From the NCBI RefSeq assembly GCF_023091745.1, contig NC_068915.1, positions 32,604,001 through 32,668,000 of the forward strand: DNA of 64,000 nucleotides. Reading direction: 5' to 3'. This DNA is from Budorcas taxicolor. Its lineage: Eukaryota; Chordata; Mammalia; Artiodactyla; Bovidae. Positions 1-10,970 of this stretch are shown here, in pieces (position 1 is the first letter of the stretch; each line of letters starts with the position of its first letter). The notes under the pieces were generated by a model. The model searched no databases. It was not told where the DNA came from and saw nothing but the letters and a program-made list of their open reading frames with translations. A program made the translations under genes and the position numbers.

Positions 1-132
1 CGCTGACTCAACAGAATGACTTTGAGCAAACTCTGGAGATGTTGAGGGACAGCGAAGCCTGGCATGCTGCAGTCTATGGGGTCACAAAGAGTAGGACATG
101 ACTTAGTGACTGAACAAGAACAACAATAACAA
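1..132 (+). repeat. BovB LINE, 3' end, cut by the window edge
   Basis: Sense-oriented BovB 3' terminus. It carries the family's closing block (GCATGCTGCAGTC, GGGGTCAC, GGACATGAC, then GACTGAAC) and an ACAACAATAACAAC tail. The upstream part lies outside the window, so the copy's length is unknown. It is non-coding 3' sequence of an RTE retrotransposon. Confidence 0.85.
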
Positions 133-857
133 CTTTATTCCATTCTTCCTCAATTACTTTTCCATACTTAAATATCAAATTTTAGGGGAAAGAAAAGTTC
201 TGTCACTTGCTAATAAATGAGTATCTTCCAAAATAAATAAGCTTTTATTCTTAATGAATAAAAGTTTGCCTTTCATATTTCCTTTACTTGAGAATTTTAC
301 CAGGTTAACCCCTATACTTGTTTCCTTAGGCTCTCAAATTTGTTAATTCACTTTATCCTTATCATTCTTCAATGTTTTTTTAGCAAATGTACTTAATTCA
401 CCCTCCATTTATCTACTGCTCTCTGCTTTACATGCATTCTCAGGCCTTCCATCGTCTTTGCCCACCCACACCTCCATTGTCTTCAGAGGATAGTCCACAC
501 CACGTAGCTCAACACCTTTACCTCTTCCTTATTCCTTAACACCTGAATTCTGGTTTCTATCACTACTGTGTATTAAAAATGTTTTCTTACTGGTTAGTAA
601 TATTCTCATAACTTATAATATCATGAATTTTCCTATCCTTTATTTTAATCTGTCTTATACAACTGTTTTACTCATCACAGTACTTCAACCAAATAAGAAC
701 TAAGCAATTCTATTTAAGCTGAATTAAACTGAAAGAAAAAATATCTCAAATATCATACACTGTTTCATTAAGTGTGAGTCTGTTAGAATCCAACTAGCAC
801 TAGCTCTAAGTCATTGGTTTTATATGTAATTTAATTCAATTTTTAACTTTATGTCTC
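133..857. other. AT-rich unassigned sequence
   Basis: No convincing open frame, RNA gene or recognised repeat. A C/T-rich stretch at about 400-545 could be an old decayed repeat, but I cannot name it. Confidence 0.5.
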
Positions 858-990
858 TAATGACTATGAGGCCCAGTTTTCTAAAACTTAAAATGGGAAT
901 ATGATCATTTCCTGCTCATCTCACAGTACTGTGATAAAAGTTAAATAAAGGAGTAAATGCTATAATATGCTGCAAACTGGAATACAATTT
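858..990 (+). repeat. MIR SINE remnant (probable)
   Basis: The order GAGGCCCAGTTTTCT, AAAATGGGAATATGAT, CTCACAGTACTGTGATAAAAGTTAAATAAAGGAG follows the core of the mammalian MIR SINE (CTCAGTTTCC, AAAATGGG, CTCACAGGGTTGTGAGGATTAAATGAG). It is heavily diverged, as expected for a repeat older than placental mammals. Confidence 0.5.
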
Positions 991-999
991 CAAGTTATT

Positions 1000-1344
1000 A
1001 CACTGGAAAACATTTTTATTAAAATTATTTTCAGCACATAAAATTAAAATAAACTCATTTTCCAATAAAATACAAAATTAAAAAAATAGAAATAAAGTGA
1101 ACAAATTAAAATCATAGATATATGAAAGTTTATATCTAGAGCAATTTTTAAATTAGAAGTCACTATACTTAGACTTCAGGAAACACAGTAAACTTTGAAT
1201 ATTTCTTAAAACACAGCAATGAAATACAGTGCCACAGAATTTGTATAAATTTTATCTATAAAATCAAGACACATAGAACTATACATCAGGAAAGGTGACT
1301 GAATGCAATTGAGTGAAATTCTCTATGTTTACAGACGGGATAAC
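1000..1344. other. AT-rich unassigned sequence
   Basis: Very A/T-rich, with an A-rich run at about 1066-1090. Nothing recognised. Confidence 0.5.
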
Positions 1345-1543
1345 TACTACTAAAAGTCAAAGTTGCTTAGTCATTTCTGACTCTTTGCAACCCTATGGAC
1401 TATACAGTCCACGGAATTCTCCAGGCTAGAATACTGGAGTGGGTAGTCTTTCCCTTCTCCAAGAGATCGTCCCAAAAGAAGGATCAAACCCAGGTCTCCC
1501 TCACTGCAGGCGGATTCTTTACCAGCTGAGCCACAAGGGAAGC
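1345..1543 (-). repeat. Bov-tA SINE
   Basis: Antisense copy. The right end AGCTGAGCCACAAGGGAAGCCC is the complement of the tRNA-derived head, and the left end TTGCTTAGTCATTTCTGACTC is the complement of the BovA/BovB-derived tail. The middle has the usual ATTCTCCAGG, AATACTGGAGTGGGT and CTTCTCCA blocks. Several substitutions mark it as an older insertion. Confidence 0.88.
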
Positions 1544-1547
1544 CCAA

Positions 1548-1664
1548 GACTACTGGAGTGCGTAGCCTGTCCCTTCTCCAGCAGATCATCCTGACCCAGG
1601 AATCAAATCAGGGTCTCCTGTGTTGCAGGTGGATTCCTTACCAACTGAGCTCTCGGAAAAGCCC
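1548..1664 (-). repeat. Bov-tA SINE, head-side fragment
   Basis: A second antisense Bov-tA lies directly beside the first. It begins mid-element at ACTGGAGTGCGTAGCC and runs to the complement of the head, AACTGAGCTCTCGGAAAAGCCC. The BovA tail half is missing. Either the two arose by tandem insertion or this one lost its tail when its neighbour arrived. Confidence 0.82.
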
Positions 1665-1865
1665 GTTACTGAAAATTGGTTCCATTTTGAAGTTAAATGA
1701 AAAACACTGAGAGAGAACTGGAACATTTTAGTTTCAGAGAAAGAAGAGACCACCTGCAACTTCTCGCTGAAATTAAAAAACACTGACAGAAACAGTAACA
1801 TCACAAATAGTATTCACACCTCAAACTAGTGTATCTTAGAAATAATACATTATTAGTGACACTTG
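1665..1865. other. Unassigned spacer
   Basis: Short AT-rich spacer between a SINE pair and a BovB. No feature recognised. Confidence 0.4.
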
Positions 1866-2394
1866 CTCCTTGGAAGAAAATCTAGATGGCTTATTTAACA
1901 AGCAGAGTTATCACTCTGCCGACAAAGGTCCATATAGTCTAAGCAATGTTTTTTTCCAGGAGTCATGTAGCAATGTGAGCTTTGGACCATAAAGAAGGCT
2001 GAGCGCTGAAAAATTGATGCCTTCAAACTGAAGTGCTGGAGAAGACACTTGAGAGTCCCTTGGACTGCAAGGAGCTCAAACCTGTCAATCCAAAAGGATA
2101 TCAACCCCGAGTATTCACTGGAAAGACTGATGCTGAAGCTGAAGCTCCGATACTTTGGCCACCTGATTTGAAGAGCTGACTCACTGGAAGAGACCCTGAT
2201 GCTGGGAAAGATGGAGGGCAGGAGGAGAAGGGGGCAACAGAGGATGAGGTGGTTGGATGGCATCACTGTCTCTATGTACATGAATTTGAGCAAACTCAGG
2301 GAGGTAGTGAAGAATAGAGAAGACTTGTGCGCTGCATTCCATGGCGTCACGAAGAGACATGACTTAGCAACTGAACAACAACAACAATATTCTT
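1866..2394 (+). repeat. BovB LINE, 3' fragment (sense)
   Basis: 5'-truncated sense BovB of about 0.53 kb covering the C-terminal reverse-transcriptase region and the 3' UTR. Landmarks are TGCTCCTTGGAAGAAAA, AAAGAAGGCTGAGCGCTGA, GAGAGTCCCTTGGACTGCAA, TTTGGCCACCTGAT and CTGATGCTGGGAAAGATGGA. It ends in ACTGAACAACAACAACAAT. Stops and small indels break the frame. The sequence after its tail is shared with the BovB at 6.2 kb (see Findings). Confidence 0.92.
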
Positions 2395-2508
2395 ATATAA
2401 ATAATTTCAGGGTATCTTTCAGGGTATTCACTTCAATATAAAATGATTATGATTTGCATCCAAATTGAATAGGGTCACAAATATCAAGAGGTGTATTTCT
2501 CTTAAAGT
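2395..2508 (+). repeat. 3'-flank segment shared in inverted orientation with 6196-6302
   Basis: This non-BovB stretch after the BovB tail matches the reverse complement of 6196-6302. Shared blocks include AATAATTTCAGGGTA, ATATAAAATGATTATGATT, GCATCCAAATTG, ATAGGGTCACAAA and TTTCTCTTAAAGT. By eye there are about five mismatches over the 80 best-aligned bases plus one short indel block. It may be a 3'-transduced segment or part of an unnamed BovB derivative. Confidence 0.75.
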
Positions 2509-2924
2509 ACAAGTTGATGAATGCTTTAGTAAATGATCAATTTGTTTTAAAGCAATAGGAAAAGTGGCTAATTTGAATCTGGCAAAAATTTTACTAAATT
2601 CTCAGTGCCAAGAATTCAACTGGGCAAGGATTATCAAGAATAAGATTTACTGTCAAGATAACAGAAACCAGGAGACTGCCTTCCATAACTGATATACCTG
2701 ACATTTGTGACAATATTAGGTATATATAATTATGTCTCATGATATGACAATATTTAGGTTTAACACCTAAGAAAATAAGAAAATAATTTCCACATGAAAT
2801 AAAGAAATCTCATTTTAAACAAAGTTATTAGTATTATTGTTATTTTACTTTATTTTTCTCTTTTGCCATTGCCAATCAGGTTATATTAATTCCACACCTA
2901 TGTAATACTTGCATTCACATTCTT
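2509..2924. other. AT-rich unassigned sequence
   Basis: No open frame or family recognised. Confidence 0.4.
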
Positions 2925-3055
2925 TATTTAAGGGGTTCATTTAATTGTAGGTAGTTTGTGCCTTATGAATGATGAAACTGAGACAGGAATGAAATTTCCC
3001 CGAAGTTCTATGCCATACTTGGTGCAAAATAGGCCTCAGTTCTCTGAAGTTTTGG
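2925..3055 (-). repeat. MIR SINE remnant (possible)
   Basis: GATGAAACTGAGACAGG followed by GAAATTTCCCCGAAGTTC resembles the complement of the MIR core (GAGGAAACTGAGGC, then TAACTTGCCCAAGGTC). Divergence is high and the ends are uncertain. Confidence 0.38.
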
Positions 3056-4684
3056 CCAGCTCAGTGTTATTTAAAAATATTGGGTAGAACTTGCAGTTCC
3101 AAGGACTGTCTGAGTGAGGATGGTGGGAATAGGTGGGAGAATAAGGATGGTAGGATTCTAAAGTGGATGAATTCTGGATCCTTGTTGCCATCTCACAGAG
3201 TATTTGGAAATGTCCTGGGAAATTAAAATCATATGATCATAAATTTTCATATATCCATATCCTATGTCTATAGTTACTTAAAGAAACTGTAAACTCTAGG
3301 AAAACACCTGCATATAAATAAAATCAAATTAATCCATAAGTATTAAAAAGGGGATTACATCTGTTTAAAATATTTAGGCATTTTAGTAGCTCACATGAGA
3401 TTCAGTGTTATACATTTTTTGTCTATACTAGATATAGTAATACTAGCTATGTGTTACTTCACATTTTCATGATTCTTCCAAGAAGTTAACCTAAGTTTTC
3501 TACCATATTTATTTTCTACCATAATTTATTTCATTAGTAAGACCAACCCTATCTTATTCATGTTTGCAAGTGATTACTGAACCCATCTCCTCCCAGCCAC
3601 TATCCAGTTCAGCAAAGTATCTGCACAGTAACTACACAAGTAGACACAGTATCTATCTCAATTTCTTGATAAATATAAGTAAAATATTTGCATACTAATA
3701 AAATTTAGATTTAGAAAATGAAGTGTTAGCAATGACTATTTATTAAACCACTTAATAGGTGTCTCAAATAAGCATTCATAAAATAAATTCACCACTTGTA
3801 ATTGAAATAAGTAAGACAGATGAGTTAATTATATTATTGAAATTTCAGCAAGTAGATGCATCACTATGTTTAATTATTTTCACTTTGAAGATATCAGTGA
3901 TGATTATAAAGCTTAGGACATTTGTTTCAGAAAACTATTACTCTACATAAAATATTGCAAGACTCATGAGCACAGCTTAAGATTTACCTTCTGATATGTA
4001 TTAACATTACAAACTATGCTTCATTTGGGATATCCCATGTACCTAAAAATCTTATGAGAACCACAACATTACATTATGATGATTTATCTGGCTCTGAAAT
4101 ATGTCATCTACTTAAGAGTAGATAAAACTGCTTTAAAAATACCTTCAGGGACATGTAGTGGTATAACATGTCATGTTCACAGACATTTGTAGTTAGATCC
4201 TGGCTCACAATTTTAAGTAACTTCTGTTCATGAAAAATACATATAATTGGAACTGCCATCTGTCCGTTGTAATATAATTTGTCATTGTAATTCACAAATA
4301 CAGTTCTATTAAATTTGAAAGAATGCTAACACAATGTCCTTGCTATGTAAAACAGAACAAAAAAGAGAGTGGGATGGGGCATGGAAAAAGTGTAATCGTC
4401 ATTTACAAAAACTTATACTTATTGCTAAAATTTATTCTACAGGTTGATTTCCAATATACCAAGATTATGTTTAAGTAATAACAAGAAAACATTTCAAATA
4501 GCTAAGTTTGATTTTCACCTTTATTATTCCCATCCTCTCACTAAGTAACTAAAGATAACCACTCTGGATCCCGAAAGTAACCCATCTCTGAAATTCGATA
4601 TGGAATTTTATACTTCAATACATAGCACTATTTTTCATGTTTTTAAAGTTTACGTGAATAGTATAATATATTCTCTTTTCTTTT
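3056..4684. other. AT-rich unassigned sequence
   Basis: About 1.6 kb without a recognised repeat, RNA gene or credible coding frame. The short open frames here (for example near 3.76 and 4.1 kb) have no recognisable protein features. Confidence 0.45.
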
Positions 4685-5128
4685 ACATCACTGAAGTATA
4701 GTTTACATACATAATTAGTCTTAGATGTACAACAAAGTGATTCAACATTTATATGCATTACAAATTGATCACCATGACAAGTCTAGTAACCATCTTTCAC
4801 CATACCAAGCTCATGCAATATTATTGACTATATTCCCTATGCTATACTTTACAGCCCCACGATAGTTCTTAACTCCAGTTTTGTAGTTCTTAATTCCATT
4901 CACCTGTTTCACTAAATTTTTCATTCTTCTCCCCTTTTGATAATACCATTTTGTTCTATCTGTGAGACTATTTCTGCTTTCCTTCATTTTGTTTTTCAGA
5001 TTCCACATATAAGTGATATTATAAGGTATCTGTTTCTAACTTAATTCACTTAGCATAATATCTTCTAAGTACATCCATGTTATTACAAATGGCAAGATTT
5101 TATTTCTCTTTAAGGTTGAATAATATTC

Positions 5129-5164
<36 letters not shown>

Positions 5165-6150
5165 CACCTCTTCTTTACTTATATATCGATGAGCACTTAG
5201 GTTGCTTCCATATCTTGGCCACTATAAATAATGCTGCAATGAACACAGGGGTGTACACATTTTCTCAAGTTAGTTTTTTGTTTTTGTTTTTGTTGGATAA
5301 ATAACAGAAATAGAATTTCTAGATCATATGGCAGGCCTCTTCTTAATTTTTGAGGAAACTCCATACTGTTTTCCATAGTGGCTACACCACTTCACAATCC
5401 CACCAACAGTACAAGAGGGGTTCCCTTTTTTCCAGACGCTAACCCTTTCTGTTGTCCTGATAACAGTTATTCTTGTCAGATCTGAGGTGATAACTCATTG
5501 TGGTTTTGATTTTCACTCCTGATGGTTAGTGAGGTTGTGTATCTTTTCATCTACCTGTTGGCCATTTGTACGTTTTCCTTAGAAAAATATCTACTCAAGT
5601 CCTCTCCCCATTTTTTAATTGGACTGTTATTTTTTTTTATGTTGAGTTCATTTGAGTTCTTTTATGCTTTATATATTAACCCCTTATCAGAGATATAATT
5701 TTCAAATATCTTCTCCCATTCAATAGGCTGCATTTTCATTTCATTTACAGTTTCCTTCACTGTCCAAAAACTGTTTTTATACAGACTCCCCTGTTTATTT
5801 TTGCTTTCGTTTCCCTTGCCTGAGGAGACGGATTCAAAAAAAATACTGCTAAGACTGATGTCAAAGAATTTACTGCCTATGCTTTCTTCTAAAAGTTTTA
5901 TGGTTTCAAGTTTACAGTGTTATTCATTTTCAGTTAATTTCTGTAGACGGTGTAAGTAAGTGGTTCATTCCTTTGATGTAGCTGTTCGGTTTTCCCAAGA
6001 CATTTTATTGAAGAGACTGTCCTTTCCCCACTGTATATTCGTGGCTCCTCTGTCACAAGTTAATTGACCATATAACCAAGGTTTTATCTATGATCTGTTC
6101 CATTGATCTTGTGTATGTTTTTGTGCCCATAACATAGTTTTTATTACTAT
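4685..6150 (-). repeat. Ancient mammalian L1, 3' UTR and ORF2 3' part (antisense)
   Basis: Complement of an L1 3' end. Diagnostic blocks are CACTTAGCATAATATCTTCT, TCCATGTTATTACAAATGG, AATAATGCTGCAATGAACA, CCATACTGTTTTCCATAGTGG and ATCTTCTCCCATTCAATAGG. It carries a TG microsatellite at 5132-5162. Its upstream part resumes at 7489 beyond a BovB insertion. Many stops and indels; no function remains. The type looks like the L1M group, subfamily not determined. Confidence 0.88.
5132..5162 (+). repeat. (TG)n microsatellite
   Basis: About fifteen uninterrupted TG units inside the antisense L1 3' UTR, at the place where this L1 type commonly reads ATTCCATTGTGTGTA. Likely polymorphic in length. Confidence 0.95.
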
Positions 6151-7480
6151 CGTTGTTGTTCAGTCACTCAGTCATGTCCAATTTTTTGCAACTTTAAGAG
6201 AAACAGACCTCTTGATTTTTGTGACCCTATCCAATTTGGATGCCAATCATAATCATTTTATATTAAACTTTTTGACTACCCTGAAATTATTTATTTAAAA
6301 ATATTATTGTTGTCTTTAAGTTGCTAAGTCATGTCTCTTTGTGATCCCATGGAATGCAGCATGCCAGGCTTCCCTGTCCTTCACAATCTCCCAGAGTTTA
6401 CTCAAACTCATGTACACTGAGTTGATGATGCATCCAACCATCTCACCTCTGTTGCCCCCTTCTTTTCCTGCCCTCAATCTTTCCCAGCATCAGGGTCTTT
6501 TCTAATGAGTTGGCTCTTCGCATCAAGTGGCCAAAGTATTGGAGTTGCAGCTTTAGCAACAGTCCTTCCAATGAATATTCAGGGTTGATTTCCTTTAGGA
6601 TTGACTGGCTTGATCTTCTTGCTGTCCAAGGGACTCTCAAGAGTCTTCTCCAATACCACAATTTGAAAGCACCCATTCTTTGGCACTCAGCCAACTTTAT
6701 GGTCCCAACTCTCACATCTGTACCTGACTACTGAAAAAACCATTGCTTATACTATATGGACCTTTGTCAGCAAAGTGATATCTCAGGTTTAGTGTGTCAT
6801 AGCTTTTCTTCCAAAGAGTTAAGTGTCTTTTAATTTTAGGGCTGCAGTCACCATCCACAGCAATTTTGTAGCCCAAGAAAATAAAGTCTGTCACTGTTTC
6901 CATTGTTTCCCGATCTATTTGCCACGAAGTGATGGGACCAGATACCATGATCTTCATTTTTTGAATGTTGAGTTTTAAGCCAACTTTTTCATTGTCCTCT
7001 TTCACCCTCATAAAGAGGCTCTTTAGTTTAGTTCTGCCATTAGGGTGGTATCATCTGCATATATGAGGTTATTTATATTTCTCCTAGCAATCTTGATTCC
7101 AGTTTGGGTTTCATCCACTCAGCATTTCACATGATGTAATCTGCATATAAGTTAAATAAGCATGGTGACAATATACAGCCTTGACATACTCCTTTCCCAA
7201 TTTTGTACCAGTTCACTGTTTCATGTCCAGTTCTAACTGTTGCTTCTTGACCTGCATACAAGTTTCTCAAGAGGCAGGTCAGGTGTTTGGCATTCTCATT
7301 TCTTTGAGAATTTTCCCGAGTTTATTGTGATCCACACAATAAAAGGCTTTAACACAGTCAATGAAGCAGAAGCAGACATTTTTCTGGAATTTCCTTGATT
7401 TTTACTATGATCCACCAGATGTTGGCAATTTGTTCTCTGGCGCCTCTTCCTTTTTTAAATCCAGCTTGTACATCTGGAAG
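6151..7480 (-). repeat. BovB LINE with extra 3' flank, inserted into L1
   Basis: Antisense BovB. From the left: a short BovB-type tail (about 6151-6195), a roughly 107-base non-BovB segment (6196-6302), then BovB 3' UTR and reverse-transcriptase sequence up to CATCTGGAAG at 7480. It splits an L1: TTACTAT at 6144-6150 and TTACTTT at 7482-7488 are a probable target duplication (6 of 7 bases). Several frame breaks. The segment at 6196-6302 also occurs after the BovB at 1.87-2.39 kb. Confidence 0.9.
6196..6302 (-). repeat. 3'-flank segment shared with 2395-2508
   Basis: Reverse complement of the segment following the 1.87-2.39 kb BovB. Here it is enclosed between two BovB-type tails, so it sits inside the mobilised unit rather than outside it. 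Confidence 0.75.
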
Positions 7481-7488
7481 TTTACTTT

Positions 7489-7735
7489 AGCTTCACAATA
7501 CTGTTTGAAATCAGGGAGTATGATACTTCCATCTTCTACTTTCTTAATATTGCATTAGCTCTTCGGGTTTCTTTGTGGTTCCACACCAATTTTTTCATTA
7601 TTTGTTCCAGTTTTTTGAGTAAACCCATCAGTATTTTGATACAGATTTCATTTAATCTGTAGGGTATAATGGACATTCTAACAATCTTGATTATATGAAT
7701 TTCACTATTTAAATAACTTATATATGCAGAATCAT
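7489..7735 (-). repeat. Ancient L1, continuation of the 4.7-6.15 kb copy
   Basis: Continues the interrupted L1: ACTGTTTGAAATCAGGGAG, then CTCTTCGGGTTTCTTTGTGG, TATTTTGATACAGATTTCAT and ATGGACATTCTAACAATCTT are the complement of L1 ORF2 just upstream of the piece that ends at 6150. Confidence 0.8.
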
Positions 7736-8300
7736 GCATTTGTCTTTCTGTAACTGATTTATTTCACTTAGCATAAAATCCTCAAGGTTCACCAATACTG
7801 TCATACATGGCATAATTTCTACAATATGTTTAAGAATGAATAATACTATTATTGTTTCAATAATATTCTTATTCTTATCTTAAACAATAATATTCTTATT
7901 TTTTAAGAATGAATAATATTCCACATAATTATGTATGTATAATACATGGTCTTTATTCAACCGTCAGTGGACATGGAAATTTTTTACACATCTTTGCTAT
8001 TGTGAATACTGCTGCGATGAACATGGAAGTGCTAATATACTAAAGTGGGATTACCAGATTATCTAGTAGTTCTGCTTTCAATTTTTGAGGAAACTTTATA
8101 TTATTTTCCATAGTGGCTGCACAATTTGCATATTCTCCATATCTTTACAAACATTATTTATTTATTTTTTTTTGTAACAGCCATCCTAACTGGTGTGAGG
8201 TGGTTTCTCATACAGGTTTTACTTGCATTGCACTGATGATTAATGATGTTTAACATTTTTTTTTTTCATGTTCCTGTTAAATTTTTACATGTTGTCTCTG
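7736..8300 (-). repeat. Second ancient L1 3' end (antisense)
   Basis: A new antisense L1 3' UTR starts here: TTATTTCACTTAGCATAAAA, CTCAAGGTTCACC, GAATGAATAATATTCCACAT, CTGCTGCGATGAACATGG, TTTTCCATAGTGGCTGCAC and CTAACTGGTGTGAGGTGG. It repeats the same domain order as 4.7-5.5 kb, so it is a separate insertion in the same orientation. A local duplication of AATAATATTCTTATT occurs at about 7860-7912. Confidence 0.82.
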
Positions 8301-9065
8301 GAATTTTTTGTTTAGTATACCTGGAATAGAATTTATTTCTAACAAATTCCCTAGTAATAGTGATGTTGTTGATCTAAATATCACACTTTGAGAGCACTGC
8401 TGTAAACTAATCACTTTTCACACTTTGGTACCATGAGCGAACATAGCATTTAGGAGGATAAAAAAAATGACTCTTCATACAGTATTAAAAGAAAGAAGTA
8501 AACTAAACCTGCATAAGTGAGTTTTGCCATACATCTACCTCAAATTCTAGTGATTTGAGATTAGGTGGTGCTCCCTTAAAATGATTCTCTGTATCTACAC
8601 TAATTCTTTTTTTTTCCCCCTTTCATAGGAGCAAAAACAAGTCCTTCTTTCATTACCTACTATGGCTTCAAAGGCTTTCTGTATTAATCATTTATCTTTG
8701 AATATTCATACTCTTTTCTTAACCTCTATTACAGATATTTTCAAGATTGCTCTCTTCAAAAAAAATATTTATTTAATCCATAACCCCCCTTAAATCACTT
8801 CCTTTTCCTTATTAACAATAAACCTTATACTCTTAATCTCTCACATTTTTAATCTACTCTTTTTAATCAACAAACCAATGACTTGTTTCTCACTTTTTCC
8901 TTCATTTTATTTCTCTTAAATGTACAATAGTTAAATATAATTTTCTGTGGTGTCCAGCTCTATGTGTTTTGACAAATGTATAAAATCATTTGTCTACCAT
9001 CACAATCTTGGTAAACAAGTTTCATTAACCCCCAAAACTGTCTCATGCTTCTTCTTTGTCTTGAA
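8301..9065. other. AT-rich unassigned sequence
   Basis: No credible coding frame. There is a CCCCCC-containing stretch near 8785 and a T/C-rich stretch at 8600-8900, without a recognised family. Confidence 0.4.
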
Positions 9066-9101
9066 TTATTACCTTCCATTAGGAGTACCTTCTATTAGGA
9101 G
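9066..9101 (+). repeat. Tandem 16-bp unit at a SINE target site
   Basis: TACCTTCCATTAGGAG (9070-9085) is followed directly by TACCTTCTATTAGGAG (9086-9101), one mismatch. TTATTACCTTCCATTA occurs at 9066-9081 and again at 9305-9320, flanking the Bov-tA. The site therefore holds three related copies, not the usual two of a target duplication. Confidence 0.8.
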
Positions 9102-9304
9102 CCCCTGGTGGCTCAGACGGAAAAGAGTCTGTCTGTGGTAAGGGAGACTGGAGTTCAATCCCTGTGTCAGGAAGAAGGAAATGGCAACCCATTACAGTAT
9201 TCTTGCCTAGAGAATCCCATGGATGGAGAAGCCTAGCAGGCTACAGTCCATGGGGCTGCAAAGAGACGGACATGACTGAGTAATTTCATTTTCACTTTCT
9301 TTTT
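9098..9304 (+). repeat. Bov-tA SINE
   Basis: Sense Bov-tA: CCCTGGTGGCTCAGACGG head, AAGGAAATGGCAACCCATTA middle, GGACATGACTGAGTAATTTC tail. Flanked by the 16-bp direct repeat TTATTACCTTCCATTA (9066-9081 and 9305-9320). The head is fairly diverged (GTCTGTCTGTGGTAAGGGAG). Confidence 0.93.
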
Positions 9305-9330
9305 TTATTACCTTCCATTATTAGTCACCA

Positions 9331-9615
9331 GAGAAGGCAATGGCACCCTACTCCAGTACTCTTGCCTGGAAAATCCCATGGATGGAGGAGCCTGGTAGGC
9401 TGCAGTCCATGGGGTCGCTAAGAGTCGGACACAACTGAGAGACTTCACTTTCACTTTTCACCTTCATGCATTGGAGAAGGAAATGGCAACCCACTCCAGT
9501 GTTCTTGCCTAGAGAATTCCAGGGATGGGTGAGTCTGATGGGCTGCCATCTATGGGGTCGCACAGAGTCAGACACGACTGAAGCGACTTAGCAGCAGCAG
9601 CAGCAGCAGCAGCAG
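9331..9615 (+). repeat. BOV-A2 dimeric SINE with (GCA)n tail
   Basis: Two BovA monomers in tandem. The first starts GAGAAGGCAATGGCACCC and ends ACTTCACTTTCACTTTTCAC; the second starts TTGGAGAAGGAAATGGCAAC and ends GACTGAAGCGACTTA. The tail is GCA/CAG repeats at 9591-9615. This arrangement defines BOV-A2, a ruminant-specific dimer mobilised by BovB. Few changes, so fairly young. Confidence 0.96.
9591..9615 (+). repeat. (GCA)n microsatellite, BOV-A2 tail
   Basis: Eight GCA units at the 3' end of the BOV-A2. Such tails are a known source of ruminant trinucleotide microsatellites and may vary in length. Confidence 0.95.
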
Positions 9616-10008
9616 TGTACTATATATTGTGAAAAGACTTTTTATACACATTGCAAATATGTTTGGCATGTTATTAAAGAAATTCCTTAGTATTAAAATG
9701 AAATTGTTATATTCTATAACATAAATTATATCTACATATTTATTTTAATGTCAACATTGGACCAGAATCCATCTCGTGCTAAATAATTTTTCCTGAAATG
9801 CTGATTACATCTTATTGGACCAATGGCTATATCCTGTCCTGATTTTAGAATCGTCTGAATCTCCAATACAGAGATATTCTTGGTCTCTGACCCTAGGTAC
9901 TCACAGGTCAGGATAAGTCATGATCCTTTTTTTCCCCATTAAAAAAGGTGAATTAAGTCAATCACACAAACATGTGCATTTCAAATTCAGTGCCTCTTCC
10001 CTCTCTAG
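9616..10008. other. Unassigned spacer
   Basis: No feature recognised. Confidence 0.4.
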
Positions 10009-10085
10009 GACAATAAATATTGTAAAGTAATTGACCTCCAATTAAAATAAATAAATTTATATTAAAAATAAAAATAAATATTTTT
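10009..10085 (+). repeat. L1-BT type 3' end, extremely truncated
   Basis: AATATTGTAAAGTAATTGAC, CTCCAATTAAAATAAATAAA and TTTATATT are the last bases of the ruminant L1 3' UTR, as at 39.27-39.31 kb, followed by an A-rich tail. Only about 50 bases of element remain, so reverse transcription stopped almost at once. Confidence 0.75.
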
Positions 10086-10970
10086 TTAGGTCAACAGTCA
10101 ATTCATTCTTTTTCAGTCAAGTTAACATCTAGAAAAATTTTAATACTTGTAATTAAAGATCAGAAGACAGAAATCAATTCTATTTCTAACCTTTGCCATT
10201 CTATTTTACTTATCTTCTATTAGTGGCATTAATCACTAATATTGCTGCAAGCAACTTCATTATACGATTGTTTCTAAGCTAAATGATGAGAGTTTTCACA
10301 TACTATTCAGTGATAATTAAAATATCTAAATAAACTCAGTATACTATAAAACAAAAATAAAGTGCCAGCTCATAAAAATAAACTCATCTAATAGTGAAGG
10401 TTTATATTAATGAAGATATCTGTCTTCCTTAATGACATACTTTTTTTTCAGGAAATCAGATAATACATATTGAGATACTTAAAATAATGTGAAATACTAG
10501 TTATAATATGGTTGAGGATTAGGGAAGTCCTGACTAAGATGGAAAATACTAGGGTGATAGAAGAAGACAGAAGGCAAAGATTCAGCATAGTGCAAGAAAC
10601 TGGTGATGAACAGAAAATGCTCTTCTGCTATTCAGCAATGAAAGAATAGACCTCTGAGAAAAAAAAGGGTGCACTTGAAATTTTGTTACAAACTAAAAAG
10701 GTGTACCCTGTGGAATCAGAGATTGAAACTAAAATATTTTAAAAATTAAAAAATAAATAAAATAAACAGGAAAATGTAAAAGGAAAGTACTAGTTAAATC
10801 AATACATTGATTTTAAATTTCAAGGATGGAAAACAGATGTATGAAAGTACATCCTTTCTTGTTGAAAAAAAGGAAACAGATCTGTCCATGGTTTACAATG
10901 AAGAGTTAGAAAATTAGATATTCAGGAACTAGGGATATCTTTAAAATTGACCCAATTTGTTCATGCTAAT
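10086..10970. other. AT-rich unassigned sequence
   Basis: About 0.9 kb with no gene or recognised repeat. An A-rich block lies at 10735-10770. Confidence 0.4.

Noticed and set aside
9591..9615. Trinucleotide repeat resembling a coding polyglutamine tract
   Set aside because: It is the tail of a BOV-A2 SINE.
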